Below, piece by piece: positions 54,301 through 64,000 of a stretch of 64,000 bases of DNA. Source of the stretch: Epiperipatus broadwayi (taxonomy: Eukaryota; Onychophora; Udeonychophora; Euonychophora; Peripatidae); assembly GCA_028023455.1 (NCBI GenBank), contig JAQFVV010006640.1:142001-206000 (forward strand), given 5' to 3'. Position 1 is the stretch's first letter. Each line of letters opens with the position of its first letter. The position numbers and the translations under genes were made by a program. Below the pieces are notes generated by a model. It was not told where the DNA came from and searched no databases. It saw only the letters and a list, made by a program, of their open reading frames with translations.

Positions 54301-54823
54301 CTGACAAGATTTAAAATGTCAAAATTTCTTCATTCATGATCAGAACATAATCTAATTCTCATGAAAATCTATAAATCTTTCTTAATTTTCGTAGCATAAC
54401 TCTTTCTGTTGAATTGAATAAAATTTAGAATACAGTACTTGATTTAAAAATTCCTGTAATTCAAATAAAAGACTCCACTTTAGTGTTCAAAATTTTAACT
54501 CAATTGCTGTTTGTTCATGATAGCAGATGCATTGCTGTCAAGAAGAAAGATTTTTAAAAAGATTTTTGCTTTTATAAAGTCTATGCTTATGTCTCACGAT
54601 ATACTACGATCTTCATTTCCAGTTAGATTGATGTAACTGCCCATTGTTAAGTACATTTAATTAATAAAAAAAATAATTAAACCATAGTTTTGTTTTCATA
54701 TTTTGTTTCCTAGCTACCTAACTTGAAATCAGGTTATCTTCAAGTCACTTAATTTCAAATTACATCACACTATTGTTCAGTTTAGAGTGTATAACAATCT
54801 ATTAAAGCATATCAAATAGTGTA
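48326..54823. other. Long stretch without recognised genes
   Basis: No transposon protein or RNA gene recognised. An inverted pair, tttcgactcgat at about 49,748 and atcgagtcgaaa at about 49,855, spans roughly 120 bp and might be a small MITE. Segments at 49,150-49,520 and 50,140-50,520 are somewhat GC-richer but have no sustained frame. The two overlapping plus frames at 51119-51356 show no motif. Confidence 0.35.
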
Positions 54824-55832
54824 CACCTGGGTCTCTTTTTACGCGGACTTATTTAACATGATTTTGAAGTTACATGATTCATGTTTCACCGAAGTCAAAC
54901 TTCGATAATGCGCTATTACTTTAAATAATAAATTTCGCGCACACTTATGTTATATTGAAAGTAATAGCACATTATTGAAATTCGACTTTCATCTTAGTAA
55001 TTTCAATATTTTCAGTGCTTTATAATAGTAAGATTTTATGCAATAATGAAATTAAAATCATGATTTCCACATTTATGTATACACACATTAAATTTTACAA
55101 GATTATAATGTAAATTTGTTCAAACATTGTGCGTGTTAATTTTGCATTTTAAACCACATTGTTTTTGCTTTTTAAAAAAGAACGTAATCAATTATTAATC
55201 ATTTAGTGTCTGCAAGTTTATTTTTAATTATTTTCTTATTAATGACACTAATCACGAACGTGCTCTTAAATTCCAACGAGAGCTAAATGGTTGTATGTCT
55301 GGATATCGCGAACTTCATAAACAATTAATAAAATCATCATCTCAAAGATTAATTACTAATTATGTTATCACCAGAAAACAATTAACACAACATGAGAGTG
55401 AAGTTGGCGCTAGTTGTATTTCCCATGTAAAGAATCTGATTTTTTACCAGTTTGCAAATGAACCTGTTTGTCGGCAAATATCGATAATAATTAAAACGTG
55501 TATAAAAAAATGTAAATTACTGTACTGTAAATTATGCATAAAAATATATTATTTTGAATAAAATTAAATATTATAGTTAAAAAAAAGTTTGTCTTGTATC
55601 AATTTTTTTCAAAAAGTTTGTCTTGTATCAATTTTTTTCAAATTAGAAATTTTTTATTAGTCATATTTTATTTCCTTATGTTTTTTGCACGAATTTTAAA
55701 GTAATTTTACGTTGGTGCTTTGCTTTTATGCAACATTTGAAAAATCACAGTCCGTATCTCCCCTTTTTCAAGGTAAGTTACATCTATTTTTGCACGAGGA
55801 ACCTATCTATTGCGTAAAATGAGACCCAGGTG
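54824..55832 (+). mobile_element. Tigger-derived non-autonomous copy, about 1.0 kb
   Basis: The ends match those of the element at 19575: CACCTGGGTCTCTTTTTACG at the left and gagacccaggtg at the right. TA precedes it; CA, probably a mutated TA, follows. Relative to the 1.7-kb copy it lacks about 770 bp, from just before the predicted intron donor (copy 1 about 19,937) to about 20,709, with a short AT-rich microhomology at the junction. It also carries a duplicated block of about 35 bp at 55,582-55,640 (aagtttgtcttgtatcaatt twice). It keeps the subterminal inverted pair. Confidence 0.85.
55235..55440 (+). pseudogene. Tigger transposase C-terminal fragment
   Basis: Contains NDTNHERALKFQRELNGC and GYRELHKQLIKSSSQRL, matching the tail of the copy at 20.7-20.9 kb. 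A one-base loss near 55,422 shifts the frame before the end relative to that copy. All upstream transposase domains are deleted. Confidence 0.75.
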
Positions 55833-55904
55833 CATATATATAATATTGTTTCCTATAATATTTGTTGTACTAAATGATTCATTATAAAAACAGTAATTTA
55901 TTAT

Positions 55905-56395
55905 GACTTCCTTGGTTTGGCTTTTAAGCACATTTGACAATTTTCATGTTTCTTTCAGGATATCTTTGTACGTCTTGGGCCAGTAAAACCAATTTTTTAA
56001 TGTTTGTTCAGTTATGGGTGCTCCATAGTGCCCATATAAACAATGTATGTATTGTATGAGTGAGTTTTTTAATATTTCAGGTATTACTACCCTCCGCTCA
56101 TCTATATCATTGTTTGTTTTATATTTCAAGACCTGATTATCTAACTTATATTGGTTAAGATTCTTGGCTGTGTACAGAATTTCCTCCCCACTTAAGGTTT
56201 TAATGATTGGAGTTAAATTTTTATCTTGGGATTACATATTATGGATGTTTATTAAATCGTTCTCTACATTTTCATCGAATATTAAATCAGTATTCATAAT
56301 GTAGGCATTATCTACCGATAAGTGTTGCTCTTCAGATCTACATGGATTTCGATTTAGTGTATCAGCTACAATGTTTTTGCACTTTGCTTTTATTG
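55905..56395 (-). pseudogene. RNase H tail plus integrase HHCC zinc finger
   Basis: The frame is open from the VADTLNR box to the integrase except for one TAA. The zinc finger has its two histidines in YIHCLYGHYGAPI and, after a one-base frameshift near 55,945, its two cysteines in NCQMCLKAKPRKS. The VVIPE block before it and FYWP between are standard for Gypsy integrases. The catalytic core is missing; the fragment stops less than 100 bases from the end of the Tigger copy. Confidence 0.8.
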
Positions 56396-56431
56396 TTAAC
56401 GACTTTGATCTTTTATAATTTTATGCTGAAT

Positions 56432-56432
56432 G

Positions 56433-56483
<51 letters not shown>

Positions 56484-56501
56484 AACAACAACAACAACAA
56501 C

Positions 56502-56533
<32 letters not shown>

Positions 56534-56555
56534 CAACAACAACAACAACAACAAT
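56432..56555 (+). repeat. Compound microsatellite (ATT)n(AAC)n(AAT)n(AAC)n
   Basis: About 16 ATT units, then about 7 AAC, about 8-9 AAT and about 8 AAC. The ATT and AAT parts are inverse complements and could form a hairpin. It sits in the gap between the RT start and RNase H tail of the Gypsy fragment. Confidence 0.95.
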
Positions 56556-56720
56556 TTAACGTCAATGATTTCTTTCATTTGTTTTTTGATATTTTCACTT
56601 GCTTGCATTTAAGGATTTGGTATACATAAATTAGTACTGTCAATAATATAATTTTGAATGACAATTTTACACCGACATAATAACTTATAATCAATAATAT
56701 GTCTTTGATTGTGTTGGTAG

Positions 56721-57532
56721 ATTCAGTCTTTATGATGTATGTGTGAATGGTGATTTTTGTGGGGTCGGGTTAAATGCATCTTCACAGTATATTTCCAAAT
56801 AGGTGCGTATTTTCAAGGAAAGTATTTATTTCCTCTTTATTATACGATATATTTATTTCCTCTTTACCAAGATTTTAATACAAAATTCCAAAGATTATTA
56901 AACTATGATGATGACAAGTTACGTTAACATATCAGATTATGCAGGTAGAATTTAATATATATATATATATATATACAGTATTTACTAAAACCAATCAAGA
57001 AACCATTAAATATTGTTTAAAAATTTTAACTAACCGTTGATTTACTGCTACATGTACTTTTACTTTTATTACTTACTATCCGTCTGCTAGTTAGATGTGG
57101 CATGATCAAATAATATAAATTTATATAATAAGTCTGTACATAATTAAAAAATTAGATCAAATAAATTTATTTAACGAAAAACAACCCAAAATTACTACAA
57201 TACAAACATTAAACATTTAATTAATACAGGATAATGTTACCCAGCTCCACTCATGCACACATTTCTATTATATCATATAAATTTTCATTATTTCTATACT
57301 TTTTTGAACTTCAGATATTATGGAAACGGAATATATTTTGTGGAGATTCATTATCTACTACTTTTCTGGTTTTACATGTTCTTCTATTTTACTTAATTTG
57401 TATTTTAGTAATTATTAAACAATTCAAAACAAAGCAAAACTCTCTATATAGTAGTGCCATCTTGTGCTAACAAGAGCAATCAATGGATGCCAGAGAGCTT
57501 GTGCATAAAATCCCCATCTAGTGCCTACTCAT
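56721..57532. other. AT-rich stretch, no gene recognised
   Basis: A TA repeat lies at 56,956. From about 57,440 the sequence becomes more complex and runs into the hammerhead-bearing block. Nothing else is supported. Confidence 0.35.
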
Positions 57533-57585
57533 CCAATATCTCCAGACTAGTTTCTGGCTTGTGGCCTTCATCAGTGAGGAGCCTT
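57533..57585 (-). ncRNA. Hammerhead ribozyme candidate, minimal type I (PLE-type)
   Basis: On the minus strand CUGAUGA (57574-57568) is followed by a small helix II (GGC with GCC, loop CACAA), then GAA (57554-57552), a two-base-pair helix III (AC with GU) and the cleavage-site C at 57545. Helix I can form between ACUCCUC upstream, read backwards from 57575, and UGGAGA downstream, with five pairs of the first six. All strictly conserved core residues (CUGANGA, GAA, A-U next to UC) are present; an A-A opposition at the base of helix II is a weakness. Very short helix III is the known form in Penelope-like elements. No PLE protein was found nearby. Confidence 0.6.
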
Positions 57586-57827
57586 GGATCTGAGAGCACT
57601 GCACCTAGATCTTAGGATCTAATGCAACCCTCCAGCACCCACCTTTTAACTCTATTTAACTACAAAACTATGAGAATGAAATTGAAAACAAATTTTCAAT
57701 CCAAGCTCAATAGCTTATATAGTCATATGGGTCTGAACTCAATTCAGTACCCATACATTTTGGTGTCTTTGGCTCTTTAACAACCATAGCCACCACTATC
57801 CTATTAGGCAGGATTGGTGTTAAACCA
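57586..57827. other. Block adjoining the ribozyme, origin unknown
   Basis: About 240 bp of moderately complex sequence with small inverse pairs, such as gatctaggt-like words at 57,600-57,625 and gggtctgaac/gttcagaccc-like fragments. It may be the remainder of a Penelope terminal repeat. No protein frame. Confidence 0.25.
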
Positions 57828-57903
57828 CTAAACATCATATGATCACTATCTCATACCAGCACAATATTGTGCTAGTATGAGATAGTGATCATGTGATGTT
57901 TAG
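57828..57903. repeat. Near-perfect 76-bp palindrome
   Basis: The 37-base left arm starting ctaaacatcatatgatcact is the inverse of the right arm with two differences and essentially no loop (centre aatatt). It sits immediately after the end of the piggyBac coding remnant. It could form a cruciform or hairpin; loop length argues against a microRNA precursor. Confidence 0.9.
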
Positions 57904-57919
57904 TATTTTAGTAATTATT

Positions 57920-58375
57920 TTATTAACTCGGTAATTTTTTTTTTCCATTGCCATTTCGACATTGTGCAGAGACATCCATATAATGCATGAGCATGTCAAT
58001 CAATTGTAAAAAAGCAATGAGTGACCATTTCTTTATCATTCTATTGACATTGGAAGTCCTTGTCATTTTGTCCATAGGATCTACATCGCCTTTCATTTCA
58101 TTATAATCAAATTTAATTTCAGAAGGTTTTTGAAACCAGTAACTATGCTTTTGTTATAATGTTCTGTGGATAATAATGCCAGAATTTTTTTTAGGGCAAT
58201 ATGAAACTAGAATTGTATCCTTTTGAAATCCAGATAGTGTTGAATATGTTTGTCTACTTTTTGGATTGACAAAAGAAGTTGGTATTTCTGGCTTATTTTT
58301 GTTACAGTACCTTAGAATGATAGATAACTTTTTAAAAAGAATATGTATCAAGAATACAGATAAAATAATCACCAC
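57920..58375 (-). pseudogene. piggyBac-type transposase C-terminal remnant
   Basis: The minus frame 58375-58154 carries NKPEIPTSFVNPKSRQTYST, FQKDTILVSYCPKKNSG and IIIHRTL, matching the order of piggyBac-like transposases (K-x-IP, F-x-D-x-LVSY-PKK, LLST-H). After a stop the same protein continues with KPSEIKFDYNEMKGDVDPMD, the conserved DYN-KGGVD-MD block, then RMIKKWSLIAFLQLIDMLMH. In piggyBac proteins this block holds a catalytic-core Asp. The G-G-V-D signature is changed to G-D-V-D. Terminal repeats and TTAA target sites were not found. The copy is inactive. Confidence 0.75.
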
Positions 58376-60611
58376 AGTTTATACTGCTACCTGAATTTTA
58401 TGTTAATGATAATTTCAACTTGCCCCCTCCACACACACACATTGATCTTTTTTTTTCAGTATACACCTCAAACATCTGGGTATATTATAAAATTTAACAC
58501 ATATTTTCGAACATTTAATTGCATATCATTCATGGAATATGTTTGAATTGATACCAAGTCTTAAAAGTCACTAATTGTTTATATACAAATATATTCCACT
58601 TTAAAATATACACATCTTGAAGACTTTGATTTCTCAGCTCAAAACACTGCCTAGAGTTTATCTGTGGATTATCTTCTGATCATTCCCAAGCACTGTCATA
58701 ACTTAAGTGCTGTGCAATATATTTTGGCAATATATTCTTTTAAAATCTGCCTGAATTTATTACATCACTAAAAATGTTGTACATCTCTTATGCTTCTTTT
58801 CTTTTTTTTTTGTTATTTGCAGAAATCATTCAAGATTAGAACTCCTATATACTTCTTTCTTCTAGTTAGCTTTATAAATTGTTTGAACTTCTGTAGTTTA
58901 TGATAATTTTTATGAGTGAGATGCATCAAAATACCAAAAAGAAAGAAAGTATCAACTTTGGAATTTTCAAAATATATAAGCCCTTCTTTCCCCATAAAAT
59001 GTGGCTATAATATCTGATTATTATCTGATACCTAGATTTTTTTAAACTGAGGCCATCTGCAATTAAAGATATCCTTAGAACTAGTATGAAGTCTGTCGAA
59101 ATAAGTATTCCTGACTCAACGAGATGCTCTCTATGTCAAATATCTGACCAAATGATATCAAACTTAAATTGAATCCAGAGCATTCAATAAGTAGTTTAAG
59201 GTATTAATTTTATACAAAGTGTGCTTCCTATTTCTAAATAATATTAACAAAATAAATTATAAATTAGAACAATAAAATAACATTTCATAAATTTATAATT
59301 ACCTTCTTAATATAAATAAGAATAGATTATGCGTCAAGTAGACAAAGAGTTAAAGTCTAACAATTAATGATTTATGAATATATATATATATTATATTTTA
59401 TATAGAATTAAATCTGGATCTTTGTCTCAATATATTGGTATTTAATTACTTGAATCAGTATTTTAGGATTTCTATAAATATATTCACTTGCTATTATAAA
59501 CAATCATATTTATATTACATGTTTTAAAAAAGGCAAATTACATTAACATAAAAATTTCTAAATAGAACTAAAAAATAATAAATCTAAACTCATAAAACAT
59601 ACAGCCTACTTCAACGTCTAACTATAAACAAAACATAAGATCTTTAATATAAAATGAACATATTTAAATCAAAAGTCAATTTAATTTTATAAGACAGGCA
59701 AGACATTAAACATAAAACGAACTTTTTCATTTTCAAAAAGTCTTAGCTGATACAGTTATAAGGTATACTATGAGGGCAGTGCCCATAGGAATACAACATT
59801 GGACTCCATTAATCAAGACAACATCGGAATATATAATCAGTATATAGATATTTAGTTACGAGTCAAAATTAATCTGAAATTATTAGCCTTTTAGCTCTAG
59901 TAGTATGGATAACCAGCTTTGTGAAATTTTCATCACAAATTTTTTAATTATGTAAAATATTATTCTTCTCAATTCTTTTTTTTCTTTTTTATCAATATCT
60001 CATCTTTTTATATCTATAAACACACATTTTAAGTTTTAATACAAAAATACAAGCACTGAATGTAGATCGAAATTATAATATCTAAACGCATACAAAAGGA
60101 TATGCAAATATATTAATTATCTTTGCATTTTAAATTCTGAATAAATGAATTGATATAAACGTATAGCTTGTAGAAAGCAATTTAAATTATTATAATCATT
60201 CAATGTACAATATAGAAAGTAATATAGGATCACATGTCCTCATATCTTCTTTAAATGCAATAGCTAAGTGTCTATTTGCTAATAAATGTTGTACTGTTTA
60301 GTTAAACTATTTACTTGAAAAGAAAGTAAAATCTTATTTGTAATCCGGAAAGGTTTCAAGATATATTCATCTTGGACTCAATCTGTAGGTTGCCCATGCG
60401 CAATGCAAGGAAACTCGTGCCACGAAATTCAATAAAGTAGTAACACTTTTATTTTTATTCGATAAATCACTAAAAAAATGGATCAACAGTATAATTTTGT
60501 ATATATATTTTATTGAATTATTATTTACAAAATCAAAAAAAAAAAAAAAAACACTTTTTTTCAAATCTTGCAATTTTGAATTTGCAATACACGATAAATA
60601 AATTATAAAAT
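58376..60611. other. AT-rich stretch, no gene recognised
   Basis: Sequence upstream of the piggyBac remnant (58,400-59,050, minus) shows no further transposase motifs. The minus frame 58995-58813 has no known motif. On the minus strand AATAAA occurs near 60,450, a possible polyadenylation signal for the exon at 60.6 kb. Confidence 0.35.
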
Positions 60612-60859
60612 TCATACTGAAGAAATATTCTTGCTTTCAGATGTATATTTATTAGAATTTTTTCTTTTACGACAATCGCGAGATAAAGTGAACTGGGTGA
60701 AGGTGGGAGAAACTGGAATATATTTAAATAAGTGTATTCGTCTAATAAATGTTTTCAAAAATGGCAAATCATAACATTTCTGTATAGCTTTTTCTTTCTT
60801 TAAAGATGCACTTGGACTGGAAAAAGTTGGTATAAGTAGGCCCCTTTCTTCATCAGTAC
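60612..60859 (-). CDS. Possible terminal exon of an unknown host gene
   Basis: An 82-codon frame on the minus strand starts right after a good acceptor-like sequence (attattattttacag, AG at 60861-60860) and runs to a stop at 60612. The translation is not low-complexity: TDEERGLLIPTFSSPSASLK, AIQKCYDLPFLKTFIRRIHL and YIPVSPTFTQFTL, ending in a basic, lysine-rich tail. It does not look like a transposon protein that I know. AATAAA about 160 bases downstream could end the transcript. No partner exons are visible, so the case rests on one acceptor and composition. Confidence 0.3.
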
Positions 60860-61890
60860 CTGTAAAATAATAATAATATGCACACACGTGGGAATTAGAC
60901 ACAAAAGTGGTAACACTTCTCCTAGTAGAACTGTTTTCTTTTTGTTTGTTTGTTTTTGTTTACAAATAAAATTCTAAACAGTTCTACACAATACTTATTT
61001 ACGTTTTTTAAATAAACTAGTGATTTTTAATTTTCTGCAATGTCATGTGCCTAAAACTGATGTATAATTTCATATGTAAGAAAACTTTGCTTAAAGTAAA
61101 AGAATGAAGACAGCTGAAATTAATTGTAATTAGAAATTAAGAGTTATTAAAAAAAACAGTGAAAATTAAAGAAAGATTAAACAATTGAATCTGCAGAGAT
61201 TAACATCCATCTCATTACTTCAGTGATTAATAACATACAAGCATAAGCCTCACAGCATTGTTTTTTTTTTTTAAATATATATTGCTATTTTTAAATTTCT
61301 TTAGAAAATATTTTACTGTACATGTTTACTTTTTTCTATAAGCAAATTAAATTATCTACCTTTCATCAAAAATGAACTTGAATAAAATTTTTTCCAATGA
61401 AATGACCCAGGAGTATAAGTTAGCAACATCAAATTGTATAGTAGCTGAACGTATATATATATATGAAGTTATTTCAAAATAGCTGGTTTCTAATAAAAAT
61501 GTTTTAAAAAGTGAATCATAAGCACAACTAATAAAAAAATAGTGGAAGAACAAAAGTGAGTCACATAGTTGAAAAAACAACTTTCTCTATCACTGGAAGA
61601 GTTTTTATCTGACAATTACAAAAAAAAAAAAAACACTTTTATCTAGGCTTTCCAAGAAATCATATTCATAGTATCCTATTCATCATCCCATTTATTATGC
61701 ATTTAGGATCTTCTCATATTTAAATTTTCCTTTTTTTATCTATTCAAATTATTGATGTAAAGGTTTGCCCTACATCATGTTATTAAAGATATCAAAGATA
61801 TTCCTGCTTTTTGTTTAACTTTTAAATATATATGTATAATGTATGTGATAATTCAAATCTTCGTGAGGTTAAATAAGTTTTCTTCATTAT
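60860..61890. other. AT-rich stretch, no feature recognised
   Basis: Poly-T at 61,261 and poly-A at 61,620, with a TA repeat at 61,450. If the exon at 60.6 kb is real this would be its upstream intron. Confidence 0.3.
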
Positions 61891-62625
61891 GTATAGTAGC
61901 TCTTTTGTTGGGGTTTATTGTTGAAGTAAAATGATGGTTTTTTTTATTCAAACTGAAGTTATTAAATGGATTTAACCCTGAAAGCTATTTTGCATAGGTG
62001 TGAAAATGTGAAAGAATATCATGTCTCTTGACATTGTGCAAATAATATTTTAAACTACTCCAGAGAATTGTATATGTTGAATTAATAATAAACCTCAACA
62101 AAATAGCTATTATAGATAATGAAAAAAATCTATGTAGCCTCAGAAATATTGACAATTACTAGTAATTGATAGTTTCCTGACAACATAAAAGGCAAAAGTA
62201 ATCTCTGCTTACATGGATAAAATCTCTTTTTTGTTCTTTGTTAGAATAACAATTAATGGAAAATATTTAATTCAGCATATACTACTGCCTGAAGAAGTTA
62301 AAAACATTATTTGCAAATTATCAAGAAAGATGCTAATTTTTCATGTTCTCATGCATCTATAAAATAACTTTCTGGGTTTAAATCCAGTTAACAACTTGGG
62401 TTTGAAGTAATAGAGGACCTCTTTTTTACTTCAACAATAAACCCCAACAAAAGTGGTATTATAGGTAATGGAAAAAAACTTATTTAACTTTAGAGAGACT
62501 AACACTTAGTAGTAATTGATAATTTTATGGCAACATCAAAGGAAAAGGTTATCTCTCTGCTTACATGGATAAAATCTTATTTTTGTTATTTATTAAAATA
62601 ATCACTGAAAATATTTAATTTGACT
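61891..62625. repeat. Composite foldback: long inverted repeat plus direct repeat
   Basis: The left segment 61891-62088 is an imperfect inverse of 62265-62459; the outermost 35 bases (ttttgttggggtttattgtt and its inverse) are nearly exact and the rest is diverged but alignable through ggatttaaccct/gggtttaaatcc and gcaaataat blocks. In addition 62085-62280 recurs directly at 62428-62625 with shared ctgcttacatggataaaatc. The order is therefore A, B, inverse-A, B. No protein is encoded. It looks like a duplicated or nested foldback transposon. Confidence 0.7.
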
Positions 62626-64000
62626 TATATATATATATTTATACAAGATGAACATTTTGCATCTTTAATAAGGCACATTTTTCTGGGTTATCAACATGAT
62701 ATGTTTATAAACATTTTATATCTTATTTACACAGTAGAGTCTGCTATAATGAAGTAATTGGTTTCAGAAGATAATTGGTTACATCATCAGTTCATTATCT
62801 TTTTAATTGTTTATTATCTCAATTTATGGATTTTAAAAATTTATTTGTCCAACATATTTATATTATATATATATAATTTTTGTTCAAATATTTGTAAATG
62901 TTATAAATTTAATAATATTAACAAAAACGTGCATTTGCAATTATGTGCAATGCTAAAATTATATTAATTCTAAAAGCAACATATTTTGGATAAAAATGCA
63001 TATACTGCATATATCATTTTCCCCAACATTTGTAATATTATATTTTTAAATGAATTATGAAACAAAAATACTTTGATAGAAAATATTTGCATTATACTTC
63101 TGGCAGATAATTATAAAAGTGAACTTTGATAAATGCAAAATTATATCCACCAATTATTTTTTCAATATTTATGAAAGGAAAAAAAAACATATGACAATAC
63201 CCTGATAATAACATTGGTCCATCATTTTTAGCTATCTAATCCTAGAATACGTGGAGACACAGAAAAATAAAATTTGCAAATTGTAAATTGGTAAATATGT
63301 TCAGAATATAATTATCTTGTTAAGCGTGATATAACTCCAACACACTATAACAATGCATGGTTAATATGATCAGATAAAATGAATGCAATCAAAAAATGAA
63401 AATTTATATTAAAGTAAAGAAATATCAAATAAAAATTTTATAGTTATTAACACATTATATATAATAAAATTCATTAATGATGACATCAACAATAGACTTT
63501 AAATGATAATCATGAATTTGCTGTTTTTCAAGAACCTTTTCTCCAAGGAGAGAGAAAATTTCTTATCTGCTGAATAACCTACAAAAATTTAAGTAAAGAA
63601 TCAGAATTTACAATTTGAATAGAAATATCAACCACTTTGAGCTGAAATAATATTAAAATCCAATATTAAAATATCTGAGAAAGCAAGAACCAGTATTTAG
63701 AATTAAAGTTAGCCAACTGAAGAATTTGAAATTGAAATCTTCAAAGGTAAATTCAGATCATTCAAATTTCCAAAGTATCTGTAATTCTAAGTTATAGATC
63801 GAAGTATCCAAATTTGGAAATATCCAATAATACAAGAAATATTGGTATTAATTCACCCAAAATAATTCACTAAAGAAATATATAAATAATGATACAGACA
63901 AATATGCATTGTTAAGTGCAAAAGTGACACCAGGGAAAGAAAGTCATCACTCTTGGACCTATAACTTGTCAGAACCAGGATGAATTGACCTAGCACTTTA
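62626..64000. other. AT-rich stretch, no feature recognised
   Basis: Nothing recognised to the end of the window. Confidence 0.4.

Larger units (their letters stand above)
55900..56720 (-). mobile_element. Gypsy-like fragment with RNase H tail and integrase zinc finger
   Basis: On the minus strand, from right to left: a short RT N-terminal piece (NIKKQMKEIIDVKL at about 56,600-56,560), then a compound microsatellite, then the RNase H tail KCKNIVADTLNRNPC at about 56,385, a connector with one TAA near 56,230, and the integrase N-terminal region (HCLYGHYG, NWFYWPKTYKDIL). The bulk of RT and RNase H between the first and second pieces is absent. The RNase H tail matches the Gypsy element at 40.9 kb, so the two are family members. 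Confidence 0.8.

Overview
This window looks like a strongly AT-rich animal (metazoan) genome, probably an invertebrate. I see no bacterial-style coding density, operons or phage genes. Instead there are decayed eukaryotic transposable elements of many classes, very long ATT/AAT microsatellites, foldback sequences and long stretches with no recognisable coding content. The LTR promoter at about 23.6 and 27.6 kb pairs a TATA box with a TCAGTT initiator, which fits an arthropod or another invertebrate. The species cannot be named from the sequence alone.

Layout: 1-3.6 kb AT-rich and featureless; 3.65-4.45 kb degenerate G-run tandem repeat; 4.5-5.0 kb and 6.5-7.8 kb GC-elevated but unidentified blocks; 8.94-9.08 kb 37-bp minisatellite; 9.7-10.66 kb RTE-like LINE fragment on the minus strand with a corrupted middle; 11.3 kb (ATT)n; 19.6-21.3 kb Tigger/pogo-like DNA transposon with intact ends; 21.3-22.5 kb nested direct repeats; 22.5-28.1 kb complete LTR retrotransposon on the minus strand (LTRs, tRNA-Lys-like primer site, polypurine tract, ATAT target duplication) that carries gag but no recognisable pol; 29.3-30.0 kb exact 72-bp duplication and a tRNA-like segment; 31.9-32.87 kb Penelope-like insertion with a GIY-YIG endonuclease ORF, inverted ends and a 12-bp target duplication, sitting inside a dispersed repeat whose uninterrupted paralog is at 35.8-36.4 kb; 37.46-37.79 kb long hairpin; 40.5-44.85 kb decayed Gypsy element on the minus strand with gag, protease, RT and RNase H; 46.0-47.4 kb Jockey/CR1-like LINE fragment bracketed by two long AAT arrays; 48.3 kb degenerate hammerhead-like motif; 54.8-55.8 kb internally deleted Tigger copy; 55.9-56.7 kb second fragment of the same Gypsy family (RNase H tail plus integrase zinc finger); 57.55 kb good hammerhead ribozyme candidate; 57.83-57.90 kb near-perfect palindrome; 57.9-58.4 kb piggyBac transposase remnant; 60.6-60.86 kb possible terminal host exon; 61.9-62.6 kb composite foldback.

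Almost all coding sequence is transposon-derived and most of it is broken. The items most worth following are the young gag-only LTR element, the Penelope insertion with its empty-site paralog, the hammerhead motif, and the recurring arrangement in which a microsatellite or homopolymer block sits exactly where a reverse-transcriptase core is missing. No complete host gene is visible; any host gene crossing the window would have to do so with long introns.
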